Shown piece after piece: positions 35,320-44,381 of a stretch of DNA of 64,000 nt. Within the stretch, counting starts at the first letter, position 1. Each line of letters opens with the position of its first letter. The translations under genes and the position numbers were made by a program. The notes under the pieces are model-generated. The model searched no databases. It worked only from the letters and a program-made list of their open reading frames with translations, and was not told the DNA's origin. Source of the stretch: Amaurobius ferox (lineage: Eukaryota > Arthropoda > Arachnida > Araneae > Amaurobiidae); contig OX578155.1 of assembly GCA_951213105.1 (NCBI GenBank), forward strand, positions 36,060,484 through 36,124,483, read 5' to 3'.

Positions 35320-36183
35320 ACTTTCCTTATATACATAGTATAATGTATAAGGAAAGAATTGTGACTGGGTCGAAAATTCGAATTTGAGTTTTCGACGGGA
35401 GAACACGTTTCAAGCATTTCTGATCACGAATGGAACATTTTTGGGGTGATGTCTGTGTATGTGTGAGTTTGTGGAGATGATATCTCACGAACGAATGGAG
35501 CGATTCGAATGAAATTTCGTACAAATATCACAATCCATGAATACTGTAAGCCTATTGTTTTTAATTGCAATCAAATGTTCAGAATCCCCCTAAATTTTCG
35601 AATGAAATTTAAAAAAAATCAAAACCTCTAATAAAGTTATGCAAATAGACATTTCTTACGTAATTTTTCCTTACAAAATGATTATCATAAACTTTAGAAC
35701 GCTAGCATGGACCGTTCTTGAGATATTGCCCATTTTTCAAATAATGTATCAAAAAATCCCATAAATTAAAAAAAATGTATTAACTGTAGACAAACATGTT
35801 CACTTTTCATATGTAATATCATGCGATAAATTGGGTGGCACCATTCTCGTGGATCTAGCTCGTTCCATTCATGAGAAAAGATACTTTGAATAATACTTTT
35901 GTATTTGAACGCCAATAGTCATTTATCTGCTATAAGAATAATTTATTTCTCCGTTAATAAGGCTTGGCAAGATTTTGTCAGAATATCGTCTATTTGGCGA
36001 CTTTTTTAAATGTTGCCAAATTAATGAAAATCTCGCCAAATGGATAAAAATGATGCTAAATCAATGAGAATGACGACTGATTGACAAAAATTCAATATCT
36101 TGGAAAGAATATAAGTATCTATTATAAGAATAACCTATTTTTTTTGCTGTAAAAGTAGTAAATTCATTGCATTATATAACGAA
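35320..36183 (+). mobile_element. S1 element, second copy without the SINE
   Basis: It opens with ACTTTCCTTATATACATAGT and its palindromic partner, and runs colinear with 15718-16892, including 'cgacgggagaacacgtttca' and 'gtaaattcattgcattata'. It has no SINE at the position equivalent to 16430, so it acts as the empty-site control. Its right end stops at 'ataacgaaag', before the terminal motif. The minus ORF 35327-35524 is a shadow of this repeat. Confidence 0.82.
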
Positions 36184-36270
36184 AGAATATAGAGAAATTA
36201 AAATAGAGAGAAATATAGAGATATATAGAGAAATTAAAATAGAGAGATATATAGAGAAATTAAAATAAAA
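36184..36270 (+). repeat. Simple tandem repeat, 'atagagaaattaaa' units
   Basis: Four or so imperfect units directly replace the right end of the S1 copy. Confidence 0.75.
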
Positions 36271-37400
36271 TAGAAATTTACCGACACACATCTCTAACTA
36301 TATCTGAAAAGATTTGGTATGAAATTGATATGAATCTCAGGCAGCATATATTTTTTTTTTTTTTAAATCATCATCCATGTAAATTTATAGTGTAGTTAGA
36401 ATCTCCGTATTTTAGTACACATAAATTGCAAACTAATGAAAATCCTGTTTCTGAAATACATCAAATAACTTCAAGTTGTTTAAAAAATTAGATCCAGCTA
36501 AATAATAGAGCATGGGCATGAATGTTAATAAACAGCCTGCTTAGAAGAATGCGCAGGATTGTAAGGGCGAAAGGGCACTTTCTTTTCCACCACAGACTAA
36601 TATTAGTATTCTGTGTTTCCCACTGAGTTCTATGCAAATTTTCTATGATGTCTAAAGAATTGTTTGATTGTGCTACAAAATTAGGCTTTCAAGCTAAATT
36701 ATAAATTTAGGTAAGTTAAATGGCCTTTCTTCTTTACATTATTCATTCCCGGATCCTTATATCATTCCTTCATCTCATTGGAGGGATGATATCGCATCGT
36801 GGCCGTGAGTTTTGGCGATATTTATATACTTTATCTTAAATTTCACAGCAATAATATCTATGATGAAGTGGCATTGAAAAATTACAAGTCACTAAGAGCG
36901 TATAAATACGTCACCTCAGTTTAGTTTATAGTATTTAGTTTATGTCATAAGAAATATGACGTTTTTAATAATTTTTATTAATACACTTTCATTTAAAAAT
37001 ATGTTAACTTTTTTAATTAAAATGGGAATTAGAATTCTAATTTTTCTTGAAATTTTACATTCTCTTTTCCACTGTATTAATACATCTAAAGGCAGTTGCC
37101 AGGCCAAAAAGCCATTTTCAAAATTCCTCTCCCACGCACATCTGCAGGATGAGATTTTCACAGCTGCAACTTAACGAGTGTGGTATCAGTAAGCATCTTA
37201 GCCCCTCCCCCCCCTTTTGGAGAAACACGTGCAAACTTTACATGCGTGAGACCATAATGGTCAAAATTCCTTCTCAAGCAGAGATACTTTTCCCACAAGA
37301 AACGCAATACTAGAATGCTACCCATCAGGATAAACATGCACAGTTATCTGACGAAGCAACATTTCCAGTCAACTGGAAGAAATAACGTGCAAAAGTTACA
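36271..37400. other. Gene-free stretch
   Basis: Short overlapping ORFs at 36940-37313 have no recognisable composition. Nothing else is supported. Confidence 0.45.
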
Positions 37401-37487
37401 CCTACGCGGTTAGCCGGCCCTCCAAAAAGCTGCTCTAAGTCCTCGGACGAGTCGGGTGGTCAGGGCTTTCGACCTACGCGGTTATTC

Positions 37488-37864
37488 GCTAACGCCCGTA
37501 CCGTGCTGAAAACACTGGTTCTCGTTAGATCACCGAAGTCAGGCAGCATCGGGCGCGGTAAGTACTTGGGTGGGTGACCACCTGGGAACACCGCGTGCTG
37601 TTGGCACATTTCGGGCGCGGTAGCCTGGTGGCTTACTCCCTGGATTTGCACACTGCCACAACTGCCGCCGTGTTCATGAGGAATACGATCACGTTAAACA
37701 TGTGGGTCCGTAAGTCCTTCCGAGAGCTTGGTGGGAGGGTACGGTCCCTGTGGATGCCTCCCCCACTGGGTTCCGGTCTAAATTGGGTGGCACATCCCGG
37801 CCCTCCAAACAGTTACCTTACACCTTTCTGCTAGGTCGGACGGTCTGGGTCTCAACAACAACAA
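37488..37864 (+). mobile_element. 5S-headed composite SINE, second family member
   Basis: The 5S rRNA-like head is 37488-37605, the tRNA-type remnant and body are 37606-37850, and the tail is (CAA)n. As in the copy at 1356, the B-box part of the tRNA head is missing, so this deletion is a family feature. CCTACGCGGTTA precedes it (37473-37484) and follows it (37865-37876), consistent with a 12-bp target-site duplication. The 3' duplicate runs directly into the 5S C-box of another SINE, so this copy inserted into an older relative. Confidence 0.85.
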
Positions 37865-38115
37865 CCTACGCGGTTAGTACTTGGGTATGTGATCACCCAA
37901 GAGGGAACACCGCGTGCTGTTGGCAAATTTCGGCCGCGGTAGCCCGGTGGTTTGCGCGCTGGATTTGTACGCTGCCACAACTGCCGCCGTGTTCATGCGG
38001 AGTACGATCACGTTAAACATGGGGTTCCGTAAATCCTTCCGAGAGGTTGGTGGTAGGGGAAGGAGGGTACGGTCCCTGTGGATGCCTCCCCCACTGGATT
38101 CCGATCTAAATTGGA
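37865..38115 (+). mobile_element. Older 5S-headed SINE, interrupted and truncated
   Basis: It retains the 3' half of the 5S head (ttagtacttgggtatgtgat to gctgttggc at 37923) with an inserted 'caagag', then the SINE body, which stops at 'ctaaattgg' where an S2 fragment starts. The 5' half of its 5S head is not found upstream. CCTACGCGGTTA occurs once more at 37401-37412, which suggests a further rearrangement. Confidence 0.75.
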
Positions 38116-38116
38116 A

Positions 38117-38360
38117 TCTCTAGAACACGAAAAAACTATTTTTAGTGTGACGTCTGTGTATGTGTGTCTGTCTGTGTAATGTATGTATCCACTCTAACTC
38201 GAAAACAAATGTACCGAATTTCATAAAATTTGGTAGATAAGTCACTTGTGTATGACCCTGGTGCTGATTAGCTTTTGGTAAGATTCGGTATAAAAGAACC
38301 CGGTTTTTATTTCGAAATGGCCTGCAAAAATCGTCAAAATCTGAAATAAAAGACTACGTA
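38117..38360 (+). mobile_element. S2 internal fragment
   Basis: It matches the plus S2 copy from its 'tctagaa' block onward (tagtgtgacgtctgtgtatg, aaatttggtagataagtcac, aaaagactacgtatgctcaa). Both termini are absent. Confidence 0.75.
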
Positions 38361-38584
38361 TGCTCAAATATGACTGGGTTTCCACTGACGCGTTCGTCCG
38401 TTGCGTTGGCTATCCGTCAGAGGAGCAACGCAGAGCATCGATTCCCACTAATCCATCAACGCATGGAGTTCTCGAGGGCAAGGAATTCTCCTCTTTTTAT
38501 TAGCATCTATTACATCTTCAGAATTAATATCTGCCAGTATAAATTTAAATAAACAGCCTGAGTTTATATATATATAAATATATA
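38361..38584. other. Unique segment ending in an AT microsatellite
   Basis: A patch of mixed composition (38370-38480), then 'tatatatataaatatatag' at 38565-38584 directly in front of the Naiad-type element. Naiad elements are reported to favour microsatellite targets. Confidence 0.5.
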
Positions 38585-40021
38585 GACAGCAATCATAAAC
38601 ACATAATTACTGGTGATCTCAATATTGTTCAAAATGTAGCACTTAAAAATCTTATGCTTTATGGTACCAAATTCCGAATCCAAAATACATTAAATCACTC
38701 TCTTTTAATTAAACAACTAAATATTGATCTAGAAAAATTCATATACAAAATTGCTTGCAGTAAAAACTATCCTATTGAAGCTTTCGATATGTGGAAGGTT
38801 AGCATTCTGACAAACATCAAACATCTTTTAAGTAACTTGCCTATAACTAAACCTACATTTAACTATACAAACTTGAAGCAGGAAATTAATGAATTAAAAT
38901 CACAATTTGTCATCACATATGTGGATAAAGCTGCCAACAATTACGCCATCATATGTAAAAAATATTATGTACAAATCTTAAACGATTTCTTAAATCACAA
39001 TGATATTTTTAAAAAAATTGATTCTTCAGCAACATCCATATCTAAGAAAATTATTGCTTTTCATAAATTATTAAAATTACCTTGCAACAATCTTAGATTC
39101 CCTTATATTGTCATGATCCCAAAATTTCATAAAAATCCTATCTCTTTTAGATCTGTAACTATAGGACATAAATCTTATGCAACTGTCGCTAGTAAATCTC
39201 TTTTGGTTATTCTTAATAAAATCATCTCTAATATAAATGATAATTCAACTTCTCATATTATTAATAACAGTTATCAATTAATTCAAAAGTTGGATACGAT
39301 TAATATTTTGGGTTTTAAAACGTATGACTTTAAGGACCTTTTCAACAATATTGACATAAAAGATCTATATAAAGTAACTTGGGATATTATTAAATCTTTC
39401 TATAATAGACAAAATTTAGATATAGATCATTCTTTCGTGCACCACCTTCTCAAGTGTGTAATTTTTAATAATTACTTGATGCAAGGCAATAAAATTTATA
39501 TGCAAATTAAGGGTGTTCCACAGGGTGGCTCTGCCAGTTCAGCTCTCGCAAATCTTTATCTACACTTCTACGAGTCAAATTTTATAAACTCTGCATATAC
39601 ATTCTACAGATATATTGACGATGTTATTCTCATTAAAATAGCTCCCTCATCTAATGATATAGATTTTGATTTTTATCCTCCAAATTTATCCCTTTTACCA
39701 AACGAAAGCAACTTCTCGTCTAGCGTTAATTTCTTAGATGTAACTCTATCTCTTGATAATGAATATTCATTTTTGTCAAACATTTATGATAAAAGAAAAA
39801 GTTTTCCTTTTAAAATTCACAAGATAATCAATTTTAACTCATGTATGAGTAAACAGGTATATAAAAATATTTTAATAAATCAATTTCATAGGATTTTTAG
39901 GTTATGTGAAAATACACAATACAGTAACCATCTTGCAGATTTATTTCGATACTGTAAGACTGAATCATATCCAGTTAATTTTGTTAAATATCACTTTAGA
40001 AATTTTGAATACTATTTATAA
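38585..40021 (+). CDS. Naiad-type Penelope-like element, RT half (5'-truncated)
   Basis: A partial coding region for a telomerase-related reverse transcriptase. The frame enters from the microsatellite with IDSNHKHIITGDLN, which aligns to FIDPQHGHIITGNL of the element at 41008, so the GIY-YIG and CxC parts are lost. The RT is intact: MIPKFHK, motif A TYDFKDLFNNID, motif B KGVPQGGSASSALANLYLHF, catalytic YIDDVI, then a FLDVTLSL block, ending at 40021. There are no internal stops. It is about 50-55% identical by eye to the downstream element, so the two are different subfamilies and not a recent duplication. The start Met at 38654 is not biological. Confidence 0.9.
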   Translation, partial: DSNHKHIITGDLNIVQNVALKNLMLYGTKFRIQNTLNHSLLIKQLNIDLEKFIYKIACSKNYPIEAFDMWKVSILTNIKHLLSNLPITKPTFNYTNLKQEINELKSQFVITYVDKAANNYAIICKKYYVQILNDFLNHNDIFKKIDSSATSISKKIIAFHKLLKLPCNNLRFPYIVMIPKFHKNPISFRSVTIGHKSYATVASKSLLVILNKIISNINDNSTSHIINNSYQLIQKLDTINILGFKTYDFKDLFNNIDIKDLYKVTWDIIKSFYNRQNLDIDHSFVHHLLKCVIFNNYLMQGNKIYMQIKGVPQGGSASSALANLYLHFYESNFINSAYTFYRYIDDVILIKIAPSSNDIDFDFYPPNLSLLPNESNFSSSVNFLDVTLSLDNEYSFLSNIYDKRKSFPFKIHKIINFNSCMSKQVYKNILINQFHRIFRLCENTQYSNHLADLFRYCKTESYPVNFVKYHFRNFEYYL

Positions 40022-40524
40022 TATATTATTTATTGTTTTAGTCTAATTTGAAATTGCTATTGTATACTTTGAACATTAAAATATTCTTTGAGATTTTAAT
40101 GTCTTAGTAATAAATTTTGGATACATATTATATAATTGTTAATTATTAATTATTAATGAGTTTATTGCGTATATTTTTATTTTATTATTTTAAATTTATT
40201 TTTTATTTATTTATTTTATCTTTATATCTCTATTTTTTGGGTTTGAAACTTATAAATATGTATAGTTAAACATGCAGAAGTATTTCCTATAATTCACATC
40301 AGATGGCGCTCTCTTGTACTCTTTCCTAATACTTTGTTTAGTGTAACGAAAATGTGTCTTGTATAATGGTGAAGAAAGGTATGACTTTAATTCTATCCGA
40401 ATCATTGTGGATTGTTGGTTAGATTGCTTATATGTTTGCTTAATGCACTTTCATTATATTCCTTCCAATTTCCTTTTGCTTATTTTTTGTCATTTTCGTT
40501 TATGTTATAGTCTGGAAATGTGTC
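40022..40524 (+). other. 3' untranslated region of the first Naiad-type element
   Basis: AT-rich. It contains a tttatttatttattttatctt block (about 40200) that resembles 40945-40965 just before the second element. It also has AGATGGCGCT (40301-40310), a CTCF-like core. No gene. Confidence 0.5.
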
Positions 40525-40611
40525 GGATCTTTTGACGTTATTTCAGCCATGTGGCTGTATCGTTAAGCGAAACACATTTGGAACCTCTGTGGATGCAAAG
40601 ATCCTTGATAA
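40525..40611 (+). ncRNA. Structured 3' motif of Naiad-type element 1
   Basis: An 8-bp closing stem, GGATCTTT (40525-40532) with AAAGATCC (40597-40604), encloses a hairpin CAGCC-atgt-GGCTG (40544-40557). Between them are ACGTTATTT and, after the hairpin, GTTAAGCGAAAC (40562-40573). CCTTGATAA straddles the 3' end of the stem. The same layout, with different stem sequences, follows element 2 (43706-43797). It is probably a functional RNA element of the 3' UTR. The role is unknown; SECIS, ribozyme and RT-recognition are all possible. Confidence 0.6.
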
Positions 40612-40983
40612 GCTGGATTCACAGAGCTTCTATCCTATTTCATATTTTCGGATTGTATCATTTCTCTTATTTTGTCATTTTAATATTTTGAGCCTCCAGA
40701 TTTTGATAATGCTTTGTTGTTTGAACTTGATTAGCATGCTTCGCTCTTGAATGTTGATAAATTCATGTGTATTATTCATATTTAAAATTTAGATCTTTTT
40801 GCCTGTTATGGTAGCATTGTTTTCCTTTTGTCTGATATTTCCTATCATATCATAATTAATTAATTTTCCTCCGTATTGTATTTGAACCAGGGTATGACAC
40901 TGATCATGTTTTAAATTAGTATAACTATTTTAATTTTATTTTTAATTTTATCTTATTTATTTATTATATATACACCTATTTTT
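40612..40983 (+). other. Spacer between the two Naiad-type elements
   Basis: AT-rich, with a stop (taa, 40912-40914) closing the upstream extension of the second element's frame. It probably mixes the 3' tail of element 1 and the 5' leader of element 2. Confidence 0.45.
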
Positions 40984-41007
40984 TGTAAAGTATACAGATG
41001 CATATAC

Positions 41008-43380
41008 ATGCTTCGCTGTTCAGTATGTCAGATGGCATATGTGGGACAGACTAGTACACCTATACATCTAAGAATAAATGTACATCGCAATAACATCAAA
41101 CATTATGATAAAGATCGAAATTCAGAAAATCAATTTGAGTATGAACACTTCTACAAACATGGACTTGATTCAGTAATTATTTCAATTTTGGATATAATTC
41201 CTAATTCCTCAAACAGAATTTACTATGAAAACAAACTAATTTTAAAACACAATACAGCATTTCCTTATGGACTAAATCAAATAGTTAATGGTCACAATAT
41301 AGTGAAAAATGATTTATTCAATGCTTCTATTCTAACTCCAACAGTATATTCTTTGATGCAAACTCATTCACACAAAACTACACGCACACAGAGGGGTATA
41401 CACAAAAACAAACACTCCCTCAACTTAGACTTCACATCTCAAATAAATCTTCAATGCACACTTTTTGAATCAAACTATAATTGGAAACATATTAGAAACT
41501 GGGTTTTTTCCATCAAAAAACCACATTTAAATAAACTTTTTAATTCACTCATAGATCTCAATAATAAAAAGCAATTCGGACACCTAGTTTTTGACCTTTT
41601 ACTAACAAGAGCAAGACTTATAGGAGTACAACTCACACATTCACACAAAAAAGAAAAAACAAACCAATCTTATTGTGTTATTAATTACACAAATCCTATA
41701 TTTAATTATTTCAACTTCACACAAATTTTTAAAAATTTCCAATCCTTTTTTCCTATTAAAAATGTTAACATAGTAAAAGCATATAAATATCCAGTACCTT
41801 TAGGACGTAAAATATATAACTATAATCGTTTATCAAAACAATTGAATAATTCTGTATCTTGTTCGTGCAATGCAACCTGCAATCTTCCCTTTATCGACCC
41901 ACAACATGGACACATAATCACCGGAAATCTAGATTTAATAAAGGAACCTCATCTCAAAAAATTTCTAAGCTATGGATCCAAATACAGATTACCTCTTCTT
42001 TATAATAAAAAGAAAATAATACAAGCTTTTGACATAGATCTAGACAAATATATATTTAAAATGTCAGGTAAATCCCACTGCCCATTTGAAGCCTTCAAGA
42101 GCTGGAAAGTACAAATAACTAGGCATGTAAAACTTTTGATCCAACACTTTCCCATTCCAATATATAAGCATAATTACCAAGAAATCGTTAAAGAAATCAA
42201 GTCACTACAAGATAAATATGTAATCACATATGTAGACAAGGCATCCAGTAATTATGCATTTATCTGCAAAAAATTTTATTTGGACGAGCTTAAATTGCAA
42301 CTCAGTACCTCTCTTTCTTTAACTCCTTTATACACTCATATCAATGTTATAAATAAACAAATAATAGCTTACTACAAACTTCTTAAACAAAAATACAATC
42401 TCAATTTTCCTTACTTGGTACTCATACCTAAATTCCATAAAACACCTATTTCATTTAGAACAGTTACTATAGGTTTTAATTCATATACCAATGCAGCTGA
42501 CAAACAACTTCTAATCATACTCAATCAAATTTATGATTATTCTACTGCACAAAAAACACATATAATCAAAAATAGTATAGAACTTATTAATAAAATAAAA
42601 CTAATCCCTTACATACATGATGTAAAAACTTTTGATTTCAAAGACCTATTTAATAATATAGACATTAATGATTTATATAAAGTCATACTTCTTTTATATG
42701 AACAATTCACTCAAGCCAAAAACATATCATTTCCAAAATTCAAAACTTTATTAAAATTCATTCTGTTCAAACAGTATATAGTTCAAGGAAAAAGCTTATA
42801 CAAATTAAATAAAGGAATACCACAGGGAGGTAAATCATCCACCATACTGGCCAACCTTTATCTACATTTTTACGAAAATCAGTACCCATTCAACAGTCAT
42901 ATCATGTACAGATATATTGATGATCTTATTATTATTGGAATTACTAATGAGGCTAATGAATTAAATTTTGATTTCTATCCACCTAATCTACAACTCATTG
43001 AAAATGTATATACATCCAACTGGATCAATTTTCTAGACGTTAGTTTAACAATTAAAAATGCAAATACAATAAAATTTAAAATCTATGACAAAACAGAAAC
43101 TTATAACTTCAAAGTAAATAAACTTCAACATTTCTCTTCCAATCTTTCCAAATCTGTATATAGAAATATTATTAATAACCAGTTATTAAGAATCAAAATG
43201 TTAAGCACACCTTGTTACTACAAAGAACATCTTCATAAATTCATCAACACCGTTATCACAAATAACTATCCGCCCAATCTTATTTTTTCTTTTATTAAAA
43301 CACATTTTAAATTTAAATTCAAAAACTTGCAACAATTACAGCAACATATTGACAGATCATACTCTAACATTTCTAAATAA
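41008..43380 (+). CDS. Naiad-type Penelope-like element: N-terminal GIY-YIG endonuclease + RT
   Basis: A 790-codon frame without interruption. Residues 1-95: GIY-YIG nuclease with CSVC, YVGQTS, an Arg (HLRIN), VHRNNIKH, the Glu of YYENK and YGLNQ. The GIY motif itself lies just upstream of the first Met as CIY (40999-41007), so the true start is probably earlier or lost. Residues about 286-310: the CxC linker (SCSCNATC) that joins nuclease to RT in permuted Penelope-like elements. Residues about 420-700: RT with LIPKFHK, motif A TFDFKDLFNNID, motif B KGIPQGGKSSTILANLYLHF and catalytic YIDDLI. Domain order is the reverse of canonical Penelope (compare 9746-10478). No in-frame UGA is present, unlike the selenocysteine Naiads reported in spiders. 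Confidence 0.93.
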   Translation: MLRCSVCQMAYVGQTSTPIHLRINVHRNNIKHYDKDRNSENQFEYEHFYKHGLDSVIISILDIIPNSSNRIYYENKLILKHNTAFPYGLNQIVNGHNIVKNDLFNASILTPTVYSLMQTHSHKTTRTQRGIHKNKHSLNLDFTSQINLQCTLFESNYNWKHIRNWVFSIKKPHLNKLFNSLIDLNNKKQFGHLVFDLLLTRARLIGVQLTHSHKKEKTNQSYCVINYTNPIFNYFNFTQIFKNFQSFFPIKNVNIVKAYKYPVPLGRKIYNYNRLSKQLNNSVSCSCNATCNLPFIDPQHGHIITGNLDLIKEPHLKKFLSYGSKYRLPLLYNKKKIIQAFDIDLDKYIFKMSGKSHCPFEAFKSWKVQITRHVKLLIQHFPIPIYKHNYQEIVKEIKSLQDKYVITYVDKASSNYAFICKKFYLDELKLQLSTSLSLTPLYTHINVINKQIIAYYKLLKQKYNLNFPYLVLIPKFHKTPISFRTVTIGFNSYTNAADKQLLIILNQIYDYSTAQKTHIIKNSIELINKIKLIPYIHDVKTFDFKDLFNNIDINDLYKVILLLYEQFTQAKNISFPKFKTLLKFILFKQYIVQGKSLYKLNKGIPQGGKSSTILANLYLHFYENQYPFNSHIMYRYIDDLIIIGITNEANELNFDFYPPNLQLIENVYTSNWINFLDVSLTIKNANTIKFKIYDKTETYNFKVNKLQHFSSNLSKSVYRNIINNQLLRIKMLSTPCYYKEHLHKFINTVITNNYPPNLIFSFIKTHFKFKFKNLQQLQQHIDRSYSNISK

Positions 43381-43705
43381 TTCATAATCTCCATGTCTTC
43401 TTCTAACAGTTAAACATTTTGTATAATTCACTGTAACCTGCTTTGAGAAAACTGCTTAGTCAGTAACAAAAATTCACTGTAACCAGTTCAGAGATGGTTG
43501 GTAATACACATGCTTTTCCAGAAGTACCACAGTACTAGGGGTAGATATATTATTCATTCTATTTTCATTATATTCTTTTGATATTACTTTATAATACTTT
43601 GCATCCTCATTTAAATAATTAGCCACAAGCTAGTGTTACAGAATATTTTATATTCATGTTTGATTTTTTTGTGTATTTGATCCACTTTGTTTTTTCTTCT
43701 ACGTC
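43381..43705 (+). other. 3' untranslated region of the second Naiad-type element
   Basis: AT-rich; it shares 'ttcattatattc' with the 3' region of element 1 at a similar distance before the structured motif. It includes a twofold repeat of 'attcactgtaacc' (43429 and 43472). Confidence 0.5.
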
Positions 43706-43797
43706 GGGCCATTTACATTATTTCTGTAATACATTTTACAGTAGTGTTAACAGAAACGTAGAATCAGCATTAATGAAACATGTATGGCCCTTGATAA
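43706..43797 (+). ncRNA. Structured 3' motif of Naiad-type element 2
   Basis: The closing stem GGGCCAT/ATGGCCC (43706-43712 with 43784-43790) is extended past a TT bulge by ACA/TGT. The inner hairpin is CTGTAA/TTACAG (43724-43741). The fixed blocks are ACATTATTT, GTTAACAGAAAC (43746-43757) and CCTTGATAA (43789-43797). Against element 1 nearly every stem position has changed but pairing is kept, while the single-stranded blocks stay. An alternative helix, GAAACATGTA with TACATGGTTTC, is also possible across the 3' end. The ORFs 43656-43889 and 43784-44047 read through this and are not genes. Confidence 0.6.
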
Positions 43798-44009
43798 CGT
43801 ACATGGTTTCAGAAATGCTTTTCATATTCATTTTATTCCTTTTATTTTCACTAGATTCCATTTATTCAATTTCCAAATTTCTTGCATAACTCATCGTGCT
43901 ACACTAGGCTTCTGTTTTGCAATTTATTTACCTTTACCTTCAGTTTACAAGCAATTTTCTTTGGTATTTCTCGGGTATATATATATTACAAGTAATCATA
44001 AAAATCTTC

Positions 44010-44012
<3 letters not shown>

Positions 44013-44049
<37 letters not shown>

Positions 44050-44381
44050 GTAAAAATAAAATCTTTTGAATTCCCATTCATTTTCTTATAAAAGAACTCA
44101 GATTTTTAATAGTTTGTTGGCTGTGAAAAATCACCTAGTTTAGGAGATCTTTACCAGATATGTTACATTTTTTAAAAGTAAAGTTGAACGTTACTTACCT
44201 TAAATATATATATAATTGTAAAAATAAAATCTTTTGAATTCCCATTCATTTTCTTATAAAAGAACTCAGATTTTTAATAGTTTGTTGGCTGTGAAAAATC
44301 ACCTAGTTTAGGAGATCTTTACCAGATATGTTACATTTTTTAAAAGTAAAGTTGAACGTTACTTACCTTAAATATATATAT
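44013..44381 (+). repeat. (TA)n tract followed by a 2 x 168-bp tandem repeat
   Basis: (TA)n spans 44013-44046. Units 44046-44213 and 44214-44381 are essentially identical, each beginning aattgtaaaaataaaatctt and ending in a short TATA run, so the array is young. The AATAAA in each unit could serve as a polyadenylation signal. Either this is a local satellite seeded by the microsatellite, or it is the end structure of the neighbouring Penelope-like element. Confidence 0.88.

Noticed and set aside
43656..44047. Two overlapping ORFs after the Naiad element
   Set aside because: One crosses the structured motif and the other ends in the (TA)n tract as repeated Tyr-Ile; neither has protein-like content.
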